Position numbers and translations under genes: made by a program
Shown: positions 17,495 to 23,281 of the stretch, piece after piece
Layout of the letters: every line of letters starts with the position of its first letter
Position numbering within the stretch: the first letter of the stretch is position 1
Notes under the pieces: generated by a model
Database searches by the model: none
Told to the model about the DNA's origin: nothing
The model's input: the letters and a program-made list of their open reading frames with translations, nothing else
DNA from: UBA5266 sp002411545
GTDB lineage: Bacteria > Bacteroidota > Bacteroidia > Bacteroidales > WCHB1-69
Assembly (NCBI GenBank): GCA_028693085.1
Contig: JAQUWC010000024.1
Location: 1-23,281 of the forward strand
DNA: 23,281 bases
Direction: 5' to 3'

Positions 17495-18958
17495 TTATTT
17501 AATGGTAATGCTTATCTTGTCAATGGAAACTGTTTTTCCAAGATTGGCCACAATCAATCCGTTATCTTCGTTGAACAAAAAAGTATGCATGGATTTTTTA
17601 AAGAGTTTTCCGTCCATAATAATTTGGTTGCTAAGATTACTTCCGTCAATTTTTACTAATCTGACGATATTTTTCTTTTTACTGCGGACAGGATTGATAA
17701 GAGGGGTTGTTTTTTTAGTTGAATTAATATTGCTATTATGATCGTTGAAAAGTAAACATAATGCACCGTCTTTTTCGAAAGCATAGTAGGAGAGGCATAT
17801 CTGACGAAAATCAGCGATATAGATAAAGGAATTAAAGTTTTGATTCTTTTTTATGATTTCATGATTTTCAATGTTTCCGTTATTATCGATGGAAGTATAA
17901 ACGATATTTTTGGCAAAGCTCTTGTATGAACTTCCACTTTGTGAACGATAAACGATTGTCATCAATTGTTCTCCTAAAACATAGATTTGTCCATTGGATA
18001 ATTCAAAAATTTGGTCTAAATTCAACGAAGAAACATCATTTTTACTAAAATAATTTGGAAATTCACGCTGTGTAAAGGTAGAGATATATTGTTCCTTTGT
18101 ATTATACATCAAGGAAAAAGTGCCTTTTAATAAATCGTCTTTTTTTTCAGAATAATAGCCTCCAATAAACACATTACCGTTTTTCAGTAATTTAATTTCA
18201 GCAGATGAAATATACCCAATGTTTTGATTGCTTTCCACTTGTTTAAAATCATTTTCTTTGATTTCTAACAGATATATCTTTTCATCATATATTTTTTTCT
18301 TTTCACCGGAATAAGCAGGAGTGCTGATGTACACTACTCCTTCGTCGGTAATGGCAACATCGCTTATGTTAAATGTTTTGTTTGAAAAGTCAGGAGAAAC
18401 CATATTTTCCCATACTTTTTGTCCTTCGGCATCAAACACCATGACATTCATCCCTTGAAAATTACTTTTTTTATCTGCAGTTAATGCTACGAAACAAAAA
18501 TGAGTTTGATTGGGTGAAACCGAAACCTTAGAATAACAATTGTCTTTTTTATGGCAAATAAAACTAGCCAATAGTTCCGGATTCCAGGTCATTCTATTTT
18601 TATCACACACATTAATATAACAATTAACGGTTTCATCATCATTACTACCATAGATGCTGACAATTTTGTCGGTAGTTTGATAACAGCCTTGCCAATAGTG
18701 GTTTTTGGGAACTTTAACAGTTGGTGAAGTCTTTACCTTGCCATTTTTGTCGATAGTGTAAAGTAAAAATTCATCAAAATTATTACGAAAAACATATTGA
18801 TTTTCGTCATCTATTGACGGATTTTTGTCTAAAGGATACAACTTAAAATTGTAAAACGTTAAGGATTTGGAAATGGATGGGTTCAGTGTTCTAACAGTTT
18901 GAGAACTTAAAGTAAAAACACAGAAGATAAAGGATAAAAGAACATAAATCTTTCTCAT
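17495..18958 (-). CDS. Uncharacterised exported protein, probable beta-propeller
   Basis: 487 residues with a signal peptide (about 1-19, 'MRKIYVLLSFIFCVFTLSS'). The mature part is beta-rich with recurring units of the type 'vsvSPNqthfcFVAlta', 'VMVFDAEGQKVWEN', 'DVAITDEGVVYISTPA', 'EIKLLKNGNVFIGGYY', 'QIFELSNGQIYVLGEQ' and 'VYTSIDNNGNIENHE', which suggest a WD40/NHL-like propeller with some six or seven blades. No catalytic motif, lipobox or T9SS sorting domain is seen. It is the first gene after a good TAnnTTTG promoter and lies 26 nt upstream of the M48 protease, so it heads that operon. A protein-protein platform in the periplasm is a reasonable guess; the function is unknown. Confidence 0.7.
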   Translation of the reverse strand: MRKIYVLLSFIFCVFTLSSQTVRTLNPSISKSLTFYNFKLYPLDKNPSIDDENQYVFRNNFDEFLLYTIDKNGKVKTSPTVKVPKNHYWQGCYQTTDKIVSIYGSNDDETVNCYINVCDKNRMTWNPELLASFICHKKDNCYSKVSVSPNQTHFCFVALTADKKSNFQGMNVMVFDAEGQKVWENMVSPDFSNKTFNISDVAITDEGVVYISTPAYSGEKKKIYDEKIYLLEIKENDFKQVESNQNIGYISSAEIKLLKNGNVFIGGYYSEKKDDLLKGTFSLMYNTKEQYISTFTQREFPNYFSKNDVSSLNLDQIFELSNGQIYVLGEQLMTIVYRSQSGSSYKSFAKNIVYTSIDNNGNIENHEIIKKNQNFNSFIYIADFRQICLSYYAFEKDGALCLLFNDHNSNINSTKKTTPLINPVRSKKKNIVRLVKIDGSNLSNQIIMDGKLFKKSMHTFLFNEDNGLIVANLGKTVSIDKISITIK

Positions 18959-18999
18959 TTTAATAGATTTTAGATTTTATATATTGATTATTTAAAACG

Positions 19000-19007
19000 C
19001 AAAAGTA
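19000..19007 (-). promoter_or_regulatory. Bacteroidetes-type -7 element for the secreted M48 operon
   Basis: TACTTTTG on the minus strand fits TAnnTTTG and lies 41 nt upstream of the 18958 ATG. It is just beyond the terminator of the preceding gene, so the operon appears to be an independent unit. No clear -33 motif. Confidence 0.5.
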
Positions 19008-19035
19008 GTAAAAAAAACATATCTTTTCTATTATT

Positions 19036-19071
19036 ACAAAAAAAAAGAGGATTTTTTAAAAATCCTCTTTT
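19036..19071 (-). terminator. Strong intrinsic terminator after the flavin reductase-rubredoxin gene
   Basis: AAAAGAGGATTT (19043-19054) pairs with AAATCCTCTTTT (19060-19071), a 12-bp stem with a 5-nt loop. Read on the minus strand it is followed by an uninterrupted run of T including 19042-19038. It starts 17 nt past the stop at 19088. Confidence 0.85.
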
Positions 19072-19087
19072 AAAAAGCGTGATATAC

Positions 19088-19801
19088 TTAATCAATGGCG
19101 GTAAAATTATCTTTTCCTACTCCACAGAGGGGGCATACCCAGTCATCGGGCAAATCTTCAAAAGCAGTTCCCGGTTTAATACCTGAATCTTCATCACCTA
19201 TTGCCGGATCATATACGTATCCGCATACATCGCATTCATATTTTTTTAATGTTGACATGTTTTTTGTTTTTAAATTAATATTAATTGAATTATCTATATA
19301 AGTTGGGGCGTTTTTTGGAGATTTGCCCTTCATTACTTTGCGGTAATATTCATAAGTCATTGCTTGTAAATTGTCGTTTAGAAAGTTTGCTTCAACAACT
19401 TCTCCTATAAATATGTAATGACTGCCGACTTCGACAGTTTGGCTCAGTTTACATTCAAAATAACTAATGGTATGATCTAAATAAATGGGGACATTGCAAG
19501 ATCCATATTTTAAAGTACAAGCTGCCAGTTTTTGTTTGTTGTCTTTTCCACTTTGATAGCCAAACGTCCGAATCACCGATGCCGGTGTTTCTTGCGATAA
19601 TAAGGAAATGGAAAATGATTTGTTTTCAAGAATCATATTTGCGGTAAAATTATCTTTGCTACAACATACTCCCATGCGTGGAGGCGTGGCCGTAATTTGA
19701 AAAACTACATTTGATAAAAAGCCATTGCCGAATGTTTTGTTGCCGGAACAAACGACAAACATTCCATAGGGTATACTTAATAAGGCATCCAAGTTTATCA
19801 T
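19088..19801 (-). CDS. hrb: Flavin reductase-rubredoxin fusion (high-molecular-weight rubredoxin type)
   Basis: 237 residues. Residues 1-165 are an FMN-binding flavin-reductase-like domain ('PYGMFVVCSGN', 'FLSNVVFQITATPPRMGVCCSK', 'SFSISLLSQETP', 'FECKLSQTVEVGSHYIFIGEV'). After a 15-residue polar linker, residues 182-237 are a complete rubredoxin with both Fe-binding pairs, 'CDVCGYVYDP' and 'CPLCGVG'. Such fusions pass electrons from NAD(P)H to flavodiiron proteins or other acceptors for O2, NO or peroxide detoxification in anaerobes. A partner flavodiiron protein is not in the window. The linker ends at an internal ATG (M182), preceded by A-rich DNA, so a free 56-residue rubredoxin might also be made. 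It is followed by a strong terminator. It lies 79 nt after the glycosyltransferase gene and has no obvious TAnnTTTG element. Confidence 0.9.
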   Translation of the reverse strand: MINLDALLSIPYGMFVVCSGNKTFGNGFLSNVVFQITATPPRMGVCCSKDNFTANMILENKSFSISLLSQETPASVIRTFGYQSGKDNKQKLAACTLKYGSCNVPIYLDHTISYFECKLSQTVEVGSHYIFIGEVVEANFLNDNLQAMTYEYYRKVMKGKSPKNAPTYIDNSININLKTKNMSTLKKYECDVCGYVYDPAIGDEDSGIKPGTAFEDLPDDWVCPLCGVGKDNFTAID

Positions 19802-19880
19802 TGTGTTAATTTAATTTTATAACGTTTTCTATCTATAATTGTTCACAAGTTTCATTCATGTTGCTAAAATACCTTTTTTA

Positions 19881-20798
19881 TTATAATTCATTAGGATTGT
19901 TATATTTTAAGAAACATAAATAATTTAATTTATACAGATTGAATAAAAATAAATTAGGAAATCGACTGTTGAAATTCCATAACATGAATTTTTTAAATAA
20001 AAAATAATTTAAATAAAAAAACCGACATAGTTTCCATTTTTCAATGATAGCATATACTTTTAATAAACGAATATCTTTGATAAGCAGATCATGGTCAGGG
20101 TATTTTTCGTATAATATCTTTAAGTTTTCGACCCCTTGTCGTGTTTTTTCCAAATATACTTTGTTTTCGTCAATTCCTGTATGATAAAGCGGATTATCAA
20201 TATGTTGAATGATGCAATTTCTTTTTCTAAGTTCAAACCCGAACAAAGTATCTTCGTGTCCGTAGTTTCTCAATAACTCATTAAAGCGTATAGACCAGAA
20301 AAGATCTTTTGCAATTAAGAAATTAAAGGTCGAAAATTTAGTATTAGGTTTTTTATTTCTTTCTTGCGCTGATTTTGTTTCGAAGTGAGTCCCATAAACC
20401 CATCTTAGTCGATGATTTCGTTTGGGTGGAATTGGTTTATAGGCAGTTCCACCACACACAACCACACATTCTCCTTGACAATAGGGGATATATCTTCTAA
20501 TAAAATCATCGTCCACAGGTTCTGAATCACAATCTAAAAACAAAAGATATTCATATTGTGCTTGTCCGGCAAGGAAATTTCTGGCAATAGATCTACCGGC
20601 TTTTGTCGGTAATTCGATGAGTTTTGTATGTGCTAACTCTTTTAATATTAAATTATCTTCTCGAGATTGTGTGTTATCGGAAGCATCATCTAATAAAAGT
20701 ATTTCGAATGTGATGTGTAATGCACTTGCTTGTTTGTGTAAGCTTCGTACTAAATGTACAGCATTATAATTATAAATGGGAATTAAAATGGATAGCAT
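19881..20798 (-). CDS. Family 2 glycosyltransferase
   Basis: 305 residues with the GT-A fold at the N-terminus: 'MLSILIPIYNYN', 'EILLLDDASDN', an acidic 'LFLDCDSEPVDDDF' carrying the DxD metal/nucleotide-sugar motif, and 'LRNYGHEDTLFGFELRKR' containing the ED acid pair typical of GT2 enzymes. The last about 80 residues are aromatic and basic ('RFFYLNYFLFKKFMLWNF') and could associate with the membrane. It should transfer a sugar from a nucleotide donor to an envelope glycan; donor and acceptor are unknown. The start is 2 nt after the FtsE-like stop, so the two are probably co-translated. A physical cell-division role is not implied by that linkage. Confidence 0.88.
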   Translation of the reverse strand: MLSILIPIYNYNAVHLVRSLHKQASALHITFEILLLDDASDNTQSREDNLILKELAHTKLIELPTKAGRSIARNFLAGQAQYEYLLFLDCDSEPVDDDFIRRYIPYCQGECVVVCGGTAYKPIPPKRNHRLRWVYGTHFETKSAQERNKKPNTKFSTFNFLIAKDLFWSIRFNELLRNYGHEDTLFGFELRKRNCIIQHIDNPLYHTGIDENKVYLEKTRQGVENLKILYEKYPDHDLLIKDIRLLKVYAIIEKWKLCRFFYLNYFLFKKFMLWNFNSRFPNLFLFNLYKLNYLCFLKYNNPNEL

Positions 20799-20800
20799 GA

Positions 20801-21604
20801 TTATTCAAAAACTTTACCTTGTTCAATTTGTAATACGCGTGATGGAATTTGATTAATAATGGAATAATTATGTGTAGCAATCATGACAGCAGTCCCTTTT
20901 TTACTGATTTCGTGAAATAATTTAAAGATTTCGAACGAAGTTTCAGGATCAAGATTTCCGGTTGGTTCGTCAGCTAAGATAATTTCAGGGTTATTAACCA
21001 ATGCTCGTGCAATGCACACCCTTTGTTGTTCGCCTCCGGATAATTGATGTGGCATTTTATGCCCTTTTGTTCTTAATCCTACTAAAGTTAAAAGTTCTTC
21101 AATGCGTTCATCTATTTTCACGCTGTCTTTCCATCCGGTAACTTTGGCAACAAATTTCATGTTTTCATATACGCTTCGATCGTATAATAATTGAAAATCT
21201 TGAAATACAATGCCTAATTTTCGTCTCAAACGAAGGATATTTTTAGGTTTAATTTTAAAAAGCGAATATCCGGCTACTTCAACTTCTCCTTTAAGCAAGG
21301 GAACTTCTCCGTATAATAATTTCAAAAGATTGCTTTTCCCTGAACCGGTTTTGCCAATTACATATACGATTTCTCCTTTATGGATAGCAAAACTAATATC
21401 AGAAAGTATCAGTATTTTTTTTTGATATATATCTACATTCTTAAGAGAAATAATCGGACTTTCACTTTGAGATATACGGTCAGCTTCTTTGTTCTTCGTG
21501 GAGTCTTTTGCTTCACTTTCTGGAAGTTTATGTTCGGTATGATTTTCTGTTTTGTTTTTCTTTTCAAGAACGGGTTCAATTTCGATATTTATCATAGCGG
21601 TCAT
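20801..21604 (-). CDS. ftsE: FtsE-like ABC ATPase with charged N-terminal extension
   Basis: 267 residues from the ATG at 21604 (a second ATG at 21595 is also possible); frames reaching further upstream would overlap the thioesterase gene. The ABC core is complete: Walker A 'GKTGSGKSN', Q-loop 'GIVFQDFQLL', signature 'LSGGEQQR', Walker B 'IILADEPTGN' and H-loop 'ATHN'. The 'LRRKLGIVFQDFQLLYDRSVYEN' style (shortened in meaning) and 'GNLDPETS' match FtsE, which with the permease FtsX controls peptidoglycan hydrolases at division. FtsX is not adjacent; in Bacteroidota it usually sits elsewhere. FtsE is usually about 220 residues; here some 47 extra Lys/Glu-rich residues precede the core. The gene lies between a thioesterase and a glycosyltransferase. 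ftsE is the best name, though a LolD-like role is not fully excluded. Confidence 0.82.
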   Translation of the reverse strand: MTAMINIEIEPVLEKKNKTENHTEHKLPESEAKDSTKNKEADRISQSESPIISLKNVDIYQKKILILSDISFAIHKGEIVYVIGKTGSGKSNLLKLLYGEVPLLKGEVEVAGYSLFKIKPKNILRLRRKLGIVFQDFQLLYDRSVYENMKFVAKVTGWKDSVKIDERIEELLTLVGLRTKGHKMPHQLSGGEQQRVCIARALVNNPEIILADEPTGNLDPETSFEIFKLFHEISKKGTAVMIATHNYSIINQIPSRVLQIEQGKVFE

Positions 21605-21619
21605 GATTTTTGTTGCTTG

Positions 21620-21627
21620 CAAAAATA
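21620..21627 (-). promoter_or_regulatory. Bacteroidetes-type -7 element for ftsE
   Basis: TATTTTTG on the minus strand matches TAnnTTTG, 15 nt upstream of the 21604 ATG and within the 55-bp gap after the thioesterase gene. It suggests ftsE-GT2 can be transcribed on their own with a very short leader. Confidence 0.5.
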
Positions 21628-21659
21628 CATTATTTTTTTTATAAAAAATGCCTATAATC

Positions 21660-22427
21660 TCATTTTGTGCAATGCAATAAACTACTGATATCTTTCCATT
21701 TAATTTGCACACGACATAATTCTTGTTTCGGTGTTGACCTAAAGATTGAAGAAATAAAACGTAAGTTTTCTTTTTCTTCGCGTTGAATAGCGTATGAAGT
21801 GTCGGCTTGGGCTTGCGACATGAAATGGATGTTGCACGATACAATCCGATGTGTTTGTAAGAATTCAAAACCGTATTCATCTAATATCCAATTTAGATAA
21901 CGCGTATTATTTACATGTTTATTCATATCAATGTCGGAAAATAATACCGAATGATAATTTTTAGGTTCATATAATTCCAGGTGTGGTATTTTTGAAATAC
22001 GTTTTTGTAATACTATTTCATCGTGGAGTATAGCAGGTGTACGTTCGATATCAATTTTTTGTGGCTTAAAATCATCTTTATCTAAAATTACCCAGGATGA
22101 AGTGGCTTTCAAAATACAATTGTTGTTAGCATCAAAACCAACAAATTCACGGGGATAACTTATCAATTCCATAGGACGCCCCCAGGTTTTTAATCGTAAA
22201 CTTTCGTTCCAACAAGGCATGCGTTCAATTTCTATATAAAGTCGAACCAATGCCCAAAACATATTTTTACTTTGCAAAAAATGCCAACCTACATCATTGT
22301 TATTTGAATGTGCCCAGGCGACTTCTTGCATAAAACTCATTAAGTTTGGAAGTGTGAGGTATTGATTCACATCAACCATATAAGAATAAATCGGAAAAAT
22401 TTGCTCGTAAGTGTTTCGTGCTTGCAT
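21660..22427 (-). CDS. Acyl-ACP thioesterase
   Basis: 255 residues, two hotdog domains. It hydrolyses fatty-acyl-ACP to free fatty acid in the cytoplasm. The N-terminal hotdog has 'YLTLPNLMSFMQEVAWAHS' and 'FWALVRLYIEIERMPCW'; the C-terminal hotdog carries 'FSDIDMNKHVNNTRYLNW', the Asn/His-containing active-site signature of the plant FatA/bacterial acyl-ACP thioesterase family. The size is typical of bacterial members. It is the first gene of the thioesterase-ftsE-GT2 cluster, with its own TAnnTTTG element upstream. In anaerobes these enzymes can set chain length or supply free fatty acids; which applies here is not visible. Confidence 0.92.
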   Translation of the reverse strand: MQARNTYEQIFPIYSYMVDVNQYLTLPNLMSFMQEVAWAHSNNNDVGWHFLQSKNMFWALVRLYIEIERMPCWNESLRLKTWGRPMELISYPREFVGFDANNNCILKATSSWVILDKDDFKPQKIDIERTPAILHDEIVLQKRISKIPHLELYEPKNYHSVLFSDIDMNKHVNNTRYLNWILDEYGFEFLQTHRIVSCNIHFMSQAQADTSYAIQREEKENLRFISSIFRSTPKQELCRVQIKWKDISSLLHCTK

Positions 22428-22463
22428 GTTTATATGTTTTTTACATTCATAAAAAAAGCTTTA

Positions 22464-22471
22464 CAAAAATA
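22464..22471 (-). promoter_or_regulatory. Bacteroidetes-type -7 element for the acyl-ACP thioesterase
   Basis: TATTTTTG on the minus strand matches TAnnTTTG and lies 36 nt upstream of the 22427 ATG. No clear -33 TTTG is seen. Confidence 0.5.
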
Positions 22472-22515
22472 CTTAATTTTAGGATTCATAGGAGGAAAAT
22501 TTGATATGCTTAAAT

Positions 22516-22611
22516 ATGAAAGATTTACTTGGTGCTTTTTATATTGAGAAAGAAAAATACTTTCGTAGAAAACGCATTGAAATTACTGTTAATGATAGAT
22601 TACGTCCATAA
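22516..22611 (+). CDS. Possible small protein (31 residues)
   Basis: An ATG at 22516 opens a 31-codon frame in the gap between the thioesterase and peptidase genes, ending in TAA. The product (starts MKDLLGAFYIEKEKYFRRKR) is strongly basic and amphipathic and resembles no family I know. A GGAGGA purine run at 22491-22496 lies too far (about 20 nt) upstream for this ATG and better serves a 13-codon frame at 22506. Compositional support is slight, so this may be chance or a gene remnant. Confidence 0.2.
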   Translation: MKDLLGAFYIEKEKYFRRKRIEITVNDRLRP

Positions 22612-22660
22612 ATAGCAAGAAAAATTGTATTTTTGCAAACTAAAAGTTTATTCGGACTTT

Positions 22661-22668
22661 ATATTTGT
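22661..22668 (+). promoter_or_regulatory. Bacteroidetes-type -7 element for the S9 peptidase
   Basis: TATATTTG fits TAnnTTTG and lies 37 nt before the ATG at 22706. A second match, TATTTTTG, occurs at 22629-22636, so there may be two start sites. Confidence 0.45.
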
Positions 22669-22705
22669 ATTCTAATTAATCAATTATATATTAATATTAT
22701 ATTTT

Positions 22706-23281
22706 ATGCGACGTTTATTTTGCTTTTTCATTAGTATCAGTTTTATTTTGTCAATTTTTTCACAGAACAAGATTTTTAATTTAGAAGATGTTTTTAAGTC
22801 ACGTAAATTATATGCTGACAATCTAAGTCAATTACAGTGGTTGCCAGATAGCTATGATTATGTATATGTAAAAGATTCCTTTTTACTAAAAACTAATGTG
22901 GATCAAACAGCCGTCGATACGTTTGTTAGCATAAGTCAAATCAATGATGCGTTAAAGGCTATTGATATGCCGATATTACGTTCGTTTCCATACATACTGC
23001 ATTGGACTTCCCATCGAGGATTTTATTTTTATTGGCAAAATCAATACCTACATTATTCAATGGATAGTAAAAGCATCGACCGAAAAATTATCCTTGATAA
23101 AGATGCCGAAAACATACAAGTTGACTTTGATCATGCTCAGGTTGCATATACCATTAAAAATGATTTATATATAGTTAGTGAACAGTTTGCCCCCTTACGA
23201 GTAAATCAAGAAACTCCCGAGGAGGTGAAATTCGGGCATATCGTACATCGCAATGAATTTGGAATAGAACAAGGGTCTTTT
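22706..23281 (+). CDS. S9-family peptidase (dipeptidyl peptidase IV-like), partial (C-terminus outside window)
   Basis: 192 codons from the ATG at 22706 run open to the window edge. A signal peptide (about 1-19, 'FISISFILSIFS' then Q) starts the protein. The rest matches the N-terminal beta-propeller of Bacteroidetes DPP-IV/prolyl-peptidases: 'IFNLEDVFKSRKLYADNLSQ', 'LQWLPDSYDYVYVKD', 'VDFDHAQVAYTIKNDLYIV' and the family-typical 'IVHRNEFGIEQGSF'. The catalytic alpha/beta-hydrolase domain with Ser-Asp-His would lie beyond the window. These enzymes cleave dipeptides after proline or alanine in the periplasm during peptide feeding. The assignment rests on the propeller alone. Confidence 0.8.
   Translation, partial: MRRLFCFFISISFILSIFSQNKIFNLEDVFKSRKLYADNLSQLQWLPDSYDYVYVKDSFLLKTNVDQTAVDTFVSISQINDALKAIDMPILRSFPYILHWTSHRGFYFYWQNQYLHYSMDSKSIDRKIILDKDAENIQVDFDHAQVAYTIKNDLYIVSEQFAPLRVNQETPEEVKFGHIVHRNEFGIEQGSF

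Noticed and set aside
19802..19880. CRP/FNR-like site (TTGTGA half) ahead of the flavin reductase-rubredoxin gene
   Set aside because: Only one half-site is recognisable (TTGTTCACAA with a 2-bp centre), not the spaced dyad of CRP/FNR operators, and such short matches are common in AT-rich DNA.

Overview
The window is AT-rich and gene-dense and almost certainly comes from a member of the Bacteroidota, most likely an anaerobic Bacteroidales-type lineage. Four things point there. One protein carries a C-terminal type IX secretion (T9SS) sorting domain. Several genes are preceded by the Bacteroidetes-type -7 promoter element TAnnTTTG. Shine-Dalgarno sequences are scarce. Many proteins match families typical of the phylum: an S9/DPP-IV peptidase, an FtsE without FtsX next to it, a Bacteroidetes-type polysaccharide deacetylase, and an LtaS-like protein. 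A flavin reductase-rubredoxin fusion suits an anaerobe. I saw no rRNA, tRNA, CRISPR array, insertion sequence or prophage.

Layout. (1) 1-3445, minus strand: hisS, a polysaccharide-deacetylase-like protein and a GNAT/FemAB-like acyltransferase (cut by the window edge), tightly packed or overlapping, apparently one operon. (2) 3446-4094: a 649-bp divergent intergenic region with two 27-bp inverted copies of a sequence that is itself centred on an 18-bp palindrome, a second inverted repeat, and promoters facing both ways. (3) 4095-10640, plus strand: a solitary HTH-fused N6-adenine DNA methyltransferase, an LtaS-like sulfatase-fold membrane enzyme, and the lysC-lysA pair for diaminopimelate/lysine synthesis. 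(4) 10637-13969, minus strand: a double-domain adenylate kinase, whose stop codon overlaps that of lysA tail to tail, behind a large T9SS-secreted protein. (5) 14051-18958, minus strand: a four-gene operon whose products all carry signal peptides (unknown secreted protein, M48 metalloprotease, two outer-membrane-like proteins), bounded by its own promoter and a probable terminator. (6) 19088-22427, minus strand: acyl-ACP thioesterase, FtsE-like ATPase, family 2 glycosyltransferase and flavin reductase-rubredoxin, ending at a strong terminator. (7) 22706 to the end, plus strand: the start of an S9-family dipeptidyl-peptidase-IV-like protease.

Most of the window is housekeeping and envelope functions. 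The parts that look least ordinary are the tandem adenylate kinase, whose second domain has lost key AMP-site and metal-site residues; the nested palindrome/inverted-repeat structure upstream of the methyltransferase; and the secreted M48-protease operon with three uncharacterised envelope partners. I did not find a clear new defence or mobile system.
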